A stretch of DNA of 64,000 bases from Exiguobacterium sp. Leaf196 (GTDB taxonomy: Bacteria > Bacillota > Bacilli > Exiguobacteriales > Exiguobacteriaceae), in contig NZ_LMPV01000010.1 of NCBI RefSeq assembly GCF_001423965.1, positions 1-64,000 of the forward strand, given 5' to 3'. This document shows, in pieces, positions 44,426 through 53,567 of the stretch (position 1 is its first letter; each line of letters opens with the position of its first letter). Both the position numbers and the translations under genes were made by a program. The notes beneath the pieces are model-generated. The model did no database searches and was not told the origin of the DNA. It saw nothing but the letters and a program-made list of their open reading frames with translations.

Positions 44426-45471
44426 ACCCGATTCAAACGACGCTCGTCGGATTTGGTTTTTCAGCGGTGACGTTTCACGTTCCGTTCTTACAGGCATTAC
44501 CGACATTTGAAGTGACGCAAGTCGTCTCGAGTCGACCGGAGCAGGTGGCACAACATTTCAGTGAGGCGATAGTCGTCGCGACACTCGCTGATGCGTTGCA
44601 AGATGAGAATACGGAACTTGTCGTCATCACGACACCAACGGCACTGCATTTCGAAATGGCAAAACAAGCGATCGAAGCAAAAAAGCACGTCTTACTCGAA
44701 AAGCCGGCCGTCGTGACGATCGAAGAAGCACTGGCGCTGCAAACGTTAGCAAAACAACACGGGGTTCAAATCGCCGTCTATCAAAACCGTCGCTTTGACG
44801 GGGACTTCCTGACACTTGAACAATTAATGGAAATGAACGAAATTGGGGACTGGCAAGTCATTGAGTCACGCTTTGATCGCTATCGCCCGGTTGTTCGAGA
44901 GCGTTGGCGGGAACAAGCGGGTGATGGTGCCGGCATCCTGTTTGATCTCGGCTCACACTTACTCGATCAAGCACTTGCCTTGTTTGGAGAACCGGATGCT
45001 CTGACGGGCGATGTTTACCTGCAACGTGACGGTGCTGTTGTCGATGACGGTTTCCATGTCACGCTACATTACGGTACGCGGCGTGTCATTCTTCGCTCGG
45101 CATCCTTCATCCAAGGACCGACACCGCGTTTTGAGTTCCATGCGACACGCGGCAGTTACATCAAATACGGAATGGATCCACAAGAAGGACGGCTTGCGAA
45201 AGGTCATGCTGTCGATGGACAGCTCGGCGAAGATGAAGTGGACTCCTATGGCTATCTCCAGATCGCCGATCAGCCAGTTGAGCGCCTCGCGACACTTCCA
45301 GGCAGTTATGCGACGTTTTACGAACAGTTGGCGGAAGGACTTCGCGGTGGACGGGTACCTGTCGATTTACGCGACGCTGAAAAAACAATGCGCTTGATTG
45401 AAGCAGTGCGCATCAGCAGTGATGAAGGGCGACGCCTCTTACGAAAGGAATGGGATGCATGGAAGAATTGA
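44422..45471 (+). CDS. Gfo/Idh/MocA-family oxidoreductase
   Basis: A 349-residue NAD(P)-dependent dehydrogenase for sugars or cyclitols. The Rossmann start is TTLVGFGFSAVTFHVPF, then the EKPAVVTIEEA motif with the active-site Lys, the central FDLGSHLLDQALALFG with Asp and His of the catalytic site, and a C-terminal beta sheet. The sequence resembles the YdgJ/scyllo-inositol dehydrogenase branch. Its ATG overlaps the DeoR stop; the next gene overlaps its 3' end. Confidence 0.92.
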   Translation: MNPIQTTLVGFGFSAVTFHVPFLQALPTFEVTQVVSSRPEQVAQHFSEAIVVATLADALQDENTELVVITTPTALHFEMAKQAIEAKKHVLLEKPAVVTIEEALALQTLAKQHGVQIAVYQNRRFDGDFLTLEQLMEMNEIGDWQVIESRFDRYRPVVRERWREQAGDGAGILFDLGSHLLDQALALFGEPDALTGDVYLQRDGAVVDDGFHVTLHYGTRRVILRSASFIQGPTPRFEFHATRGSYIKYGMDPQEGRLAKGHAVDGQLGEDEVDSYGYLQIADQPVERLATLPGSYATFYEQLAEGLRGGRVPVDLRDAEKTMRLIEAVRISSDEGRRLLRKEWDAWKN

Positions 45472-45929
45472 AAGTGCTGCTTGCGGAAGAGGAAGAACTC
45501 GTCCTGACGTCACTGACGAATACGGAAGCGATCGGGATGGGACATGAGTTGATCGGACGGGCGATGAAGAAAAACTTGTCGATTGCCGTTGAAATCAAAC
45601 GGAATGGGCAGCGTTTATATTACGCGGCGCTCGATGGTACGGCACCGGATCAAGAAGAGTGGATCCGCCGGAAATCGAACGTCGTCTTTCGACATGGCTA
45701 TAGCTCGCTGTACATGCGTCGGTATAATGAGAGCAAACATCGCTCGTATCATACGATGTATGCTGTTTCTCCAGCCGATTATGTCGATGCCGGTGGGTCG
45801 TTCCCGATCCGGATCGAAGGAGTCGGTGTCGTTGGTACGATCACCGTTTCCGGTCTATCGCAGGAAGCAGACCATCGTCTTGCGACGGAAGCGTTGCGTT
45901 TACTTAAGAGACAACAGCTGGAACAGTGA
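45459..45929 (+). CDS. UPF0303 / heme-degrading-domain (HbpS-like) protein
   Basis: A 156-residue protein of the UPF0303/DUF336 group. Family marks are AIGMGHELIGRAMKKNLSIAVEIKRNGQRLYYAAL and GGSFPIRIEGVGVVGTITVSGLSQEADHRL. DUF336 members bind heme or corrinoids or act beside dehydrogenases, but the role of UPF0303 is not known. The start at 45459 is nine bases after AAAGGA and lies inside the end of the dehydrogenase gene, so the three genes form one operon. Confidence 0.85.
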   Translation: MEELKVLLAEEEELVLTSLTNTEAIGMGHELIGRAMKKNLSIAVEIKRNGQRLYYAALDGTAPDQEEWIRRKSNVVFRHGYSSLYMRRYNESKHRSYHTMYAVSPADYVDAGGSFPIRIEGVGVVGTITVSGLSQEADHRLATEALRLLKRQQLEQ

Positions 45930-45944
45930 TATAGATTCATTCGA

Positions 45945-46091
45945 TGTCCTCGCGATGTTCCATTCGCTTTCCTTGGGCGAGACACAAACTGGTCTCGGCT
46001 GCCACAGACAGCCGACTCTGGTCTTGTTCGTCTCTGACAGCACGATAAATTGTGCTTTTTCCTGTCGAAGTCGTGTGGAGAAATGAGGACA
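45945..46091. repeat. Structured intergenic element A
   Basis: A 147-base segment bounded by the inverted repeat TGTCCTC / GAGGACA. Inside are two hairpins: GGCTG-ccacaga-CAGCC and AGCAC-gataaatt-GTGCT. It carries, on the minus strand, CGCCCAAGGAAAGCGAA, which is shared (with two changes) with element B on the opposite strand. No reading frame here looks like a gene. It resembles the families of GC-rich dispersed repeats of Bacillaceae. Confidence 0.6.
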
Positions 46092-46111
46092 CAGAACAAA
46101 ATAATGGAATC

Positions 46112-46155
46112 AAAAAAGTCCGAACGGGTGAGAAAGAACTCGTTCGGACTTTTCG
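46112..46155. terminator. Bidirectional terminator between the two repeats
   Basis: AAAAGTCCGAACG and CGTTCGGACTTTT are a perfect 13-bp stem with A and T flanks. It can end the DeoR operon and the convergent YdcZ-pair operon. Confidence 0.88.
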
Positions 46156-46188
46156 TATATGAGGATTGATGGATCTCTGTTGATGGAC

Positions 46189-46293
46189 GTGCAAGACGAA
46201 GACTCCTACGGGACAGCGGAATAGGTGAGACCCCGCAGACGCATAAGCGGCGAGGCGGCTCGCCTTCCGCCCGAGGAAAGCGGAGTCTTGCAC
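46189..46293. repeat. Structured intergenic element B
   Basis: A GC-rich 105-base element with ends GTGCAAGAC / GTCTTGCAC as inverted repeats and the core GACTCCTACGGGACAGCGG, GGTGAGACCCCGCAG, GGCGAGGCGGCTCGCC and CCGAGGAAAGCGGAGTC. This pattern is like the highly repeated, RNA-structured intergenic element seen across Bacillaceae genomes (recalled, not searched). It is placed 24 bases from the stop of the YdcZ-type gene. Confidence 0.7.
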
Positions 46294-46316
46294 GGGAATC
46301 AACGCTGAAACTTCGG

Positions 46317-46796
46317 TCACGATGCCATCGAATCAGATGAAGCGGACACGTCTTTGCGTGTGTTCCCGCGATAGACGAAGTAAAGCGCAGCAAGCATCGC
46401 AAGCAGACCAAGCAGACGTTTTCCGTCGAGCGGAACGACGACGCCACCGAACGCACCGATGTGATCAATGACCATACCTGCTGCGAGTTGACCGATGACG
46501 GTCGCGATACTAGCTGCCGTGACACCAATCTGCGGAACGGCAAGAATCGTCAGGAATAGATAACTGACGCCGAACAGGACAGCACTTAGTTGCCAACGAG
46601 GTGCTTCGAGCAAGAGTAGGACGTTTCCTTGTCCGAAGAAGAGGATGGCTAAAGCGAGAATCAGCATCCCCGTGAAGAAGGTCAGAAACGTACTTTCGAG
46701 AGCCCCTGCCTTTTGACTGAAGGCACCATTGATAGACGACTGTGCGCTCAGCATGACGCCACCGAGTAATGTAAAACCGAGTAATAGAATATTCAC
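46317..46796 (-). CDS. YdcZ-family (DUF606) membrane protein, subunit 2
   Basis: A 159-residue protein with five predicted membrane helices, one half of a DMT-like transporter fold. The N-terminal SINGAFSQKAGALESTFLTFFTGML and TAASIATVIGQLAAGMVIDHIGAFGG are marks of the family. It is a paralogue of the gene upstream, so the two probably form a heterodimer. The substrate is unknown. It follows that gene by 12 bases. Confidence 0.88.
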   Translation of the reverse strand: MNILLLGFTLLGGVMLSAQSSINGAFSQKAGALESTFLTFFTGMLILALAILFFGQGNVLLLLEAPRWQLSAVLFGVSYLFLTILAVPQIGVTAASIATVIGQLAAGMVIDHIGAFGGVVVPLDGKRLLGLLAMLAALYFVYRGNTRKDVSASSDSMAS

Positions 46797-46808
46797 GAGC
46801 GAACCTCC

Positions 46809-47237
46809 TTAAAAGATAAGAAATAGGGCGACGAGCATCAGAGCAGAAGCCATTAGCTTGTCGCGATTGATCGGACGTTTCGGACTACCAAGCCAACCGT
46901 TATGTTCGATGACCATACTAGCGACCATTTGACCGAGAATGACACTGATCATGGCGAGACCGACACCGACGAGCGGGATGCTGATGATCAGGATCGTCAA
47001 GTAGATACTGCCGAGCAGACCACCGAGCAAGGTCCATTTCGGTGCGCGGAATGTATAGCCGAGTGAACCCCTTCCGAAGAAGAGGACGATCAATCCGATG
47101 ATGATCGTACCGGCGAAGAAATTATAAAAGCTACTTTCGAGTTTTCCGACGAAGTTCCCGAGCTCACCATAGATTGCTCCTTCGACACTTAAAGCGATAC
47201 CCGCAAGTAACGCGAGTGCGTAATACACGATTTTCAA
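46809..47237 (-). CDS. YdcZ-family (DUF606) membrane protein, subunit 1
   Basis: A 142-residue five-helix membrane protein of the same family as its downstream neighbour (GAIYGELGNFVGKLESSFYNFFAGTI; AMISVILGQMVASMVIEHNGWLG). Pairs of small DMT proteins often insert in opposite orientations. An inverted repeat that also occurs before the arsR gene lies 26 bases upstream (47264-47283), which predicts control by that regulator. Confidence 0.88.
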   Translation of the reverse strand: MKIVYYALALLAGIALSVEGAIYGELGNFVGKLESSFYNFFAGTIIIGLIVLFFGRGSLGYTFRAPKWTLLGGLLGSIYLTILIISIPLVGVGLAMISVILGQMVASMVIEHNGWLGSPKRPINRDKLMASALMLVALFLIF

Positions 47238-47263
47238 CAGAATTCATCCTTTCATGAATCTAA

Positions 47264-47283
47264 ATATCGAGAAATGTCGATAT
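47264..47283 (-). promoter_or_regulatory. ArsR-type operator before the YdcZ pair
   Basis: ATATCGA-gaaatg-TCGATAT is a perfect dyad with seven-base arms and a six-base spacer. A close copy precedes the arsR gene (47631-47650). Confidence 0.75.
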
Positions 47284-47302
47284 GTAAGGCGAGGAGAACG
47301 GA

Positions 47303-47620
47303 TCAAAGTTCTCCTTTGAGGTACGCTGCAAGCTCCTGGATTTTTTCTTCATTTCGCCGGTAATACGTCCATTTGCCGTGACGTTCGGATTCGAGCAATC
47401 CGACTTTTTGCAACATCGTAAGATATTGGGAGACGGTCGATTGAGATAAGTTCGCCTTCTCTTGGATATCTCCGACGCAAATGCCTCCCTTGTCCGACAA
47501 ATTCGTCGCGAGATGAGCCGTCGGCTTATTGAAATGAGTCTCGGGATCCTTGAGCCAGCGTAAGATATCAAGACGTACCTCGTTCGATAATGCCTTGAAT
47601 AGATCCACTTGATTTGTCAT
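47303..47620 (-). CDS. ArsR-family transcriptional regulator
   Basis: A 105-residue winged-helix regulator. The core is FKALSNEVRLDILRWL and KANLSQSTVSQYLTMLQKVGLLESERHGKWTYY. The metal-binding Cys pair of ArsR (ELCVCD) is missing; a single Cys lies in GGICVGDI, so the signal may not be arsenic. It is upstream of the YdcZ pair on the same strand, and matching dyads lie before itself and before the pair, consistent with autoregulation and control of the transporter. Confidence 0.9.
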   Translation of the reverse strand: MTNQVDLFKALSNEVRLDILRWLKDPETHFNKPTAHLATNLSDKGGICVGDIQEKANLSQSTVSQYLTMLQKVGLLESERHGKWTYYRRNEEKIQELAAYLKGEL

Positions 47621-47630
47621 ACGCTTAAAT

Positions 47631-47650
47631 TAATCGATGATTCTCGATAT
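47631..47650 (-). promoter_or_regulatory. ArsR-type operator before arsR
   Basis: ATCGA-tgattc-TCGAT is a perfect five-base dyad with a six-base spacer, extended by TA and AT flanks. It has the same arm sequence and spacing as the site at 47264-47283. Confidence 0.75.
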
Positions 47651-47665
47651 GTCAATTCAAGACAC

Positions 47666-48109
47666 TTATGGTTGAACGAATGCATGCTTGAGAAGGCGAT
47701 GTGTCACTTTAGTTGCTGTATACGGCTCAAAACCGAATCGTTCATAAAAGGTACTGGCATCGTCCGTATAGAGCCAGAGCTCGGAATACGTCAAAAGTGC
47801 TTCCGGGATGATTTTCTCAAGTAGTTGCGTACCAACACCGTGGTGTCGTATTTCTGGTAAGACATAGACATGACGAATCCGACCGACGTCGTTCGTGCCG
47901 GTTTGTTTCATATACCCCCCGCACGCGATGACGTGTCCGGAAAGAGATAAAGCGACGAACAATGCCTCACCATCCTCTTGGAACGTTTCATTTCGCCGTT
48001 CGCGTAGCATCCGTTCGATGAAGGGATAGCCTTCCTGTGTACTCTTTGATAGAATTGGTAACCAGTTGAAGGCATCAAAATCGTTGACCCGTTCGATTGT
48101 CATCTCCAT
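47666..48109 (-). CDS. GNAT-family N-acetyltransferase
   Basis: A 147-residue acetyltransferase with GYPFIERMLRE, the acetyl-CoA loop LPEIRHHGVGTQLLEKI and the ending DDASTFYERFGFEPY, all typical GNAT marks. The substrate is unknown. A GGAGG ribosome site precedes the ATG at 48109. It is a single gene on the minus strand, divergent from rpoE. Confidence 0.9.
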   Translation of the reverse strand: MEMTIERVNDFDAFNWLPILSKSTQEGYPFIERMLRERRNETFQEDGEALFVALSLSGHVIACGGYMKQTGTNDVGRIRHVYVLPEIRHHGVGTQLLEKIIPEALLTYSELWLYTDDASTFYERFGFEPYTATKVTHRLLKHAFVQP

Positions 48110-48204
48110 CTGTCATTCCTCCTTCTTCTCTCTTGGATATTCCTTTTTCGGGAGCGGGAAAAACACGAATCGAGAATCAATTCGAGCTTTTTTTAAATAG
48201 AGAC

Positions 48205-48234
48205 TGGATTTTTAAAAGCCATTTTGCGTATAAT
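48205..48234 (+). promoter_or_regulatory. Promoter of rpoE
   Basis: TGGATT (48205-48210) and TATAAT (48229-48234) are 18 bp apart, about 45 bases before the start. Confidence 0.6.
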
Positions 48235-48279
48235 GAGAAGTAATGGATTGAACGCAAATGAAAGGAAGTGGCCGTCACA

Positions 48280-48804
48280 ATGAGCCTCAGCCGTTTAAGT
48301 AAAGAAGAGATTACTGATCTTTCGCTGATCGAATTCGTCAATGAAATGTTGCAAGAAGCTGGCGAACAGCCAATCACGTTCGATGACATCACGTCAGAAA
48401 TCGAAAAGTACCATACGTTTACAGATGAAGAAGACAAGTTCGAGAAACTTGCTCAACTCTATACAGACATGAACATCGACGGAAACTTCGTTAACGTCGG
48501 AGCGAACCGTTGGTCACTCCGCGCTTGGTATCCGTTTGATAAGTCGGATGAGGATCTCGTCATCGAAGCGCGTCAACGTGGAGAACTTGATGAGTTTGAA
48601 GAAGAGTTCAACTATGATGCAGAAGAAGATGAGTTCGAGACGATCGAAGACGATCTCGATACATTCGCGAAGACAGCGGACTATGATTCAGCTGACGACA
48701 GCGAAGACGAGGATACGTTCAAAAAAGTCGCAGCCATCGATGATCTCGATGACGATCTCGACGAAGAAGACTTAGAAGACTTCGAAGAAGAAGAGGAAGT
48801 CTAA
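48280..48804 (+). CDS. rpoE: RNA polymerase delta subunit
   Basis: A 174-residue delta subunit. The N-terminal HARE-HTH-type domain (SLIEFVNEMLQEAGEQPITFDDI, GNFVNVGANRWSLRAWYPFD) is followed by a long, highly acidic and probably disordered tail made mostly of Asp and Glu, the feature that displaces RNA from the polymerase and raises transcript recycling. ATG 48280 is used; a GTG four codons before overlaps the ribosome site AAAGGAAG. It sits before pyrG, as in B. subtilis. Confidence 0.96.
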   Translation: MSLSRLSKEEITDLSLIEFVNEMLQEAGEQPITFDDITSEIEKYHTFTDEEDKFEKLAQLYTDMNIDGNFVNVGANRWSLRAWYPFDKSDEDLVIEARQRGELDEFEEEFNYDAEEDEFETIEDDLDTFAKTADYDSADDSEDEDTFKKVAAIDDLDDDLDEEDLEDFEEEEEV

Positions 48805-48828
48805 GCACGATCAACTACAACTGTACAG

Positions 48829-48860
48829 CTGCTATTTCCCTATAGAAATGGCAGTTTTTT
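48829..48860 (+). terminator. Terminator of rpoE
   Basis: CTGCTATTTC and GAAATGGCAG form a 10-bp stem with one mismatch-type pair, loop CCTATA, then TTTTTT. Confidence 0.88.
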
Positions 48861-48910
48861 CGTTGACGGCTGACGAACGAGCGCGAAAATTTTTCTCTGA
48901 AAAATTAGGC

Positions 48911-50667
<1,757 letters not shown>

Positions 50668-50681
50668 AAAGAAAGATAATC

Positions 50682-50730
50682 AAAGACGCGGTAACCTTCA
50701 GCATTTTGAAGGTTACCGCGTCTTTTTTTT
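50682..50730 (+). terminator. Terminator of pyrG
   Basis: AAAGACGCGGTAACCTTCA and TGAAGGTTACCGCGTCTTT are a perfect 19-bp stem followed by a T run. Confidence 0.95.
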
Positions 50731-50771
50731 GATTGGTTATATTCAGAACTACATATTATAGAAGAAAAGTG

Positions 50772-51281
50772 TTAATCCCACTCTTCCGTCATCTCTTGTA
50801 GTTGCGTCAAGATATGTGTCAGGAGGAACGCGCAAAGGGCAAGACTCGGCAGTCCGTGACGTGAACCGTCCTCTGCCGGAAGCAATCCTTTATTAAACTT
50901 CAATGCGAGCGGTGCAATCGAACGCTCGAGCGTTTCTGTCACGTCACTGAGTGTGACGATCGCATAAGGCGTATGCCATGCGTCATAGCGGGCAAGAGAA
51001 GCGAGAAGGTCGGAGCGTTCCGTATCTGGCGTAAAGATTAAGACGCGATCGACAGCGTGCAGTGTCTTTCGATCCTTGATTTTCGTAACCCGTTTCATCT
51101 GATCCGGACCTTCTGAGAGCATTGGATAGAGTCCTTCACATTCACCGTAAGCGTCGACGTAGACCGTGCCTTCTCCGACGAGCGCCTGTGCGAGCAGACG
51201 GACGACATCGAATAGTTCGTCTTCCTGTTTTGCGAGCGTTTGCAATTTTCCGTTGAATTGTGTAGCTAAGATTTTCATCAT
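50772..51281 (-). CDS. ywjG: DUF2529 family protein (YwjG-like)
   Basis: A 169-residue protein of the DUF2529 family with a SIS-domain-like fold in part (DELFDVVRLLAQALVGEGTVYVDAYGE). No function is known. Its place between pyrG and spo0F is that of ywjG in B. subtilis, but it is on the opposite strand to both neighbours, also as in that species. The start may be the first or second of two Met codons. Confidence 0.85.
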   Translation of the reverse strand: MMKILATQFNGKLQTLAKQEDELFDVVRLLAQALVGEGTVYVDAYGECEGLYPMLSEGPDQMKRVTKIKDRKTLHAVDRVLIFTPDTERSDLLASLARYDAWHTPYAIVTLSDVTETLERSIAPLALKFNKGLLPAEDGSRHGLPSLALCAFLLTHILTQLQEMTEEWD

Positions 51282-51375
51282 TTTTCTTCATCCTTTCTGT
51301 ATTTCTCTCAAGGACAGTATAAAGCAAGTTTTGCTTTAGTGTAGAATGGAAATAACTAGAGGGGGAGTGGCAGAG

Positions 51376-51750
51376 ATGAAAGGCAGATTGTTGATCGTCG
51401 AGGATGAGCCGGGAATCCGGAACTTACTTGCACAATTGTTCCGGACAGAAGGGTATGAAACGGACGTCGCCGTCGATGGAGAGGAAGCGATCGTCTATTT
51501 ACAAGAAGCGGCATATGATTTGCTGTTGATGGATGTCAACATGCCGGGGCGGACCGGGATCGAGGTTTTACGTCATCAGGACCGGATCGGACGACGTGTC
51601 CGGACGATTTTAATGACGGCACTCGGTGAAAAAGAAGCGATGGAAGAAGCGAAACGATTAGGGGTCGTCGCCTTCTTCGGGAAGCCATTTGACATCTTCG
51701 AATTAAAAAAAGAAGTGACTGTGCAAATTTCTCACGATGTAAGCGGTTAA
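51376..51750 (+). CDS. spo0F: Single-domain response regulator, Spo0F-like
   Basis: A 124-residue receiver domain, the exact length of Spo0F. It has the acidic pair in LLIVEDEPGIRNLL, the phospho-acceptor Asp53 in LLLMDVNMPGRTGIE, the switch Thr in ILMTALGE and the Lys in FGKPFDIFELKK. Spo0F passes phosphate from sensor kinases to Spo0B in the sporulation phosphorelay. Gene position (after ywjG, before fbaA) supports the name. The start at 51376 follows GGGGGAG; ten more codons upstream are rejected. Confidence 0.85.
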   Translation: MKGRLLIVEDEPGIRNLLAQLFRTEGYETDVAVDGEEAIVYLQEAAYDLLLMDVNMPGRTGIEVLRHQDRIGRRVRTILMTALGEKEAMEEAKRLGVVAFFGKPFDIFELKKEVTVQISHDVSG

Positions 51751-51815
51751 TCTTTCACGTCGCCGTCACAAACCAAAAAACCAAGCGAAATGCTGTACGT
51801 TCCGATGAATCAGTA

Positions 51816-51824
51816 TGTTATAAT
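51816..51824 (+). promoter_or_regulatory. Extended -10 promoter of fbaA
   Basis: TGTTATAAT is an exact extended -10 (TGn TATAAT). The -35 region (about 51796, TACGTT) is poor, as expected for this type. Confidence 0.55.
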
Positions 51825-51882
51825 CAGTCTGAAATTGCACGAGTTCGTGTAAGCAGCGATCAAAACAGAGGAGGATGTCATT

Positions 51883-52737
51883 ATGCCATTAGTATCTATG
51901 ACAGACATGTTAAACAAAGCTCTCGAAGGTAAGTATGCAGTAGGTCAATTCAACATCAACAACCTCGAGTGGACACAAGCGATTCTCGGTGCGGCTCAAG
52001 AAGAGCAGTCACCAGTTATCCTTGGAGTATCTGAAGGTGCAGCACGCCACATGGGCGGATTCTACACTGTCGTGAAAATGGTTGAAGGTCTCGTACACGA
52101 CATGAAAGTAACAGTTCCAGTCGCAATCCACCTCGACCACGGTTCGAGCGTTGAAAAATGTAAAGAAGCGATCGACGCTGGATTTACATCTGTCATGATC
52201 GATGATTCGCACAGCCCGATCGACACAAACATCGAAACAACTAAAGCAGTCGTTGAATACGCTCACGCTAAAGGCGTTTCAGTTGAAGCGGAAGTTGGTA
52301 CAGTTGGTGGACAAGAAGACGACGTCATCGGTGATGTCATGTACGCGAAACTTGACGAGTGTGTACGCATCGTTAAAGAAACTGGAATCGACACGCTTGC
52401 TCCTGCACTCGGTTCTGTTCACGGACCATACAAAGGTGAACCAAACCTCGGATTCAAAGAGATGGAAGAAATCCGTGACGCTACAAACCTCCCACTCGTT
52501 CTTCACGGTGGAACTGGAATTCCGACACACGATATCGAAAAAGCGATCTCACTCGGAACTTCAAAAATCAACGTTAACACAGAGAACCAAATCTCATTCG
52601 CGAAAGTCGTTCGTGAAGTGTTGGCTGAGAAACCAGAAGCATATGACCCACGCGTATTCATCGCACCAGGTCGTGAAGCAATCAAACAAACTGTCATCGG
52701 TAAGATGCGTGAGTTCGGTTCAAGCAACAAAGCTTAA
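51883..52737 (+). CDS. fbaA: Fructose-bisphosphate aldolase, class II
   Basis: A 284-residue zinc aldolase of glycolysis that splits fructose 1,6-bisphosphate. Zinc and substrate sites are visible: HLDHGS (His), [24 protein letters not shown] and [10 protein letters not shown] (His). It begins [30 protein letters not shown] precedes the ATG. It has its own promoter and terminator. Confidence 0.98.
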   Translation: MPLVSMTDMLNKALEGKYAVGQFNINNLEWTQAILGAAQEEQSPVILGVSEGAARHMGGFYTVVKMVEGLVHDMKVTVPVAIHLDHGSSVEKCKEAIDAGFTSVMIDDSHSPIDTNIETTKAVVEYAHAKGVSVEAEVGTVGGQEDDVIGDVMYAKLDECVRIVKETGIDTLAPALGSVHGPYKGEPNLGFKEMEEIRDATNLPLVLHGGTGIPTHDIEKAISLGTSKINVNTENQISFAKVVREVLAEKPEAYDPRVFIAPGREAIKQTVIGKMREFGSSNKA

Positions 52738-52751
52738 TCGACTCCTCTTTA

Positions 52752-52786
52752 AAGTGCGGTAGACTTCGGTCTACCGTGCTTTTTTC
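52752..52786 (+). terminator. Terminator of fbaA
   Basis: AAGTGCGGTAGAC-TTCG-GTCTACCGTGCTT is a 13-bp stem with a UUCG tetraloop and one G-T pair, followed by T. Confidence 0.93.
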
Positions 52787-52819
52787 ATATCATATGAACG
52801 TGTATTCGATGGAAAACAG

Positions 52820-52848
52820 TAGGACTTCTCGTGAAAAAAACCTATAAT
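52820..52848 (+). promoter_or_regulatory. Promoter of fsa-murZ-glpX
   Basis: TAGGAC (52820-52825) and a perfect TATAAT (52843-52848) are 17 bp apart. The -35 is weak. Confidence 0.55.
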
Positions 52849-52891
52849 AGAGTCGTAAGCGATTTCAAGGGATGAAAGGGGAACGAGAAAG

Positions 52892-53539
52892 ATGAGATTT
52901 TTCATTGACACAGCAAACGTAGAGGACATCAAGAAAGCACATAAAATGGGGATTTTAGATGGTGTCACGACGAATCCATCGCTCGTCGCTAAGGAGGGCG
53001 TCGATTTCCATACAAGACTTCGTGAAATCTGTGAAATCGTCGGAGATGTCTCTGTCAGCGCTGAAGTCATCGCGCTTGATGCAGAAGGAATGATTCGCGA
53101 AGGGAAGGAACTTGCCCAGATCGCACCGAACATTACGGTTAAGGTTCCAATGACTCCGGCCGGACTCGAAGCGGTCGCAGCACTTTCAAAAGAGAAGATC
53201 ACGACGAACGTCACATTGATCTTCAATCCGAACCAAGCATTACTCGCAGCCCGTGCTGGTGCGACATACGTATCACCATTCCTCGGTCGTCTAGATGACA
53301 TCGGTCAAGATGGAATGGGGCTCGTCGAGACGATTGCTCAAATTTTCGTCGTACATGATATTCCGACACAAATCATTGCGGCATCGGTCCGGAACCCGGT
53401 TCACGTGACGAACGCTGCTCTTGCGGGCGCAGACATCGCGACGATTCCATTCTCGGTCATCGAGTCACTCACACACCACCCACTCACGACGCAAGGAATT
53501 GAAAAGTTCCTCGCGGACTGGGAAAAAACGCAGCAATAA
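52892..53539 (+). CDS. Fructose-6-phosphate aldolase / transaldolase-like protein
   Basis: A 215-residue single-domain transaldolase of the TalC/FSA type. It opens [17 protein letters not shown], with [13 protein letters not shown] and the Schiff-base Lys in [14 protein letters not shown]. The longer transaldolase of the pentose phosphate pathway has the same chemistry; members of this group act as transaldolase or as fructose 6-phosphate aldolase, and sequence alone does not decide. It matches ywjH in the B. subtilis order fbaA-ywjH-murAB. AAAGGGGAACG precedes the ATG. Confidence 0.93.
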   Translation: MRFFIDTANVEDIKKAHKMGILDGVTTNPSLVAKEGVDFHTRLREICEIVGDVSVSAEVIALDAEGMIREGKELAQIAPNITVKVPMTPAGLEAVAALSKEKITTNVTLIFNPNQALLAARAGATYVSPFLGRLDDIGQDGMGLVETIAQIFVVHDIPTQIIAASVRNPVHVTNAALAGADIATIPFSVIESLTHHPLTTQGIEKFLADWEKTQQ

Positions 53540-53567
53540 TCGTAGCGAAGAGAAAGGTTGATGGAAC

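Noticed and set aside
45779-46543. Long open frame on the minus strand (254 codons) across the repeats and the YdcZ-type gene
   Set aside because: It runs through both structured repeats and overlaps the YdcZ gene in another frame; its composition (Ser/Arg-rich) is that of an antisense shadow.
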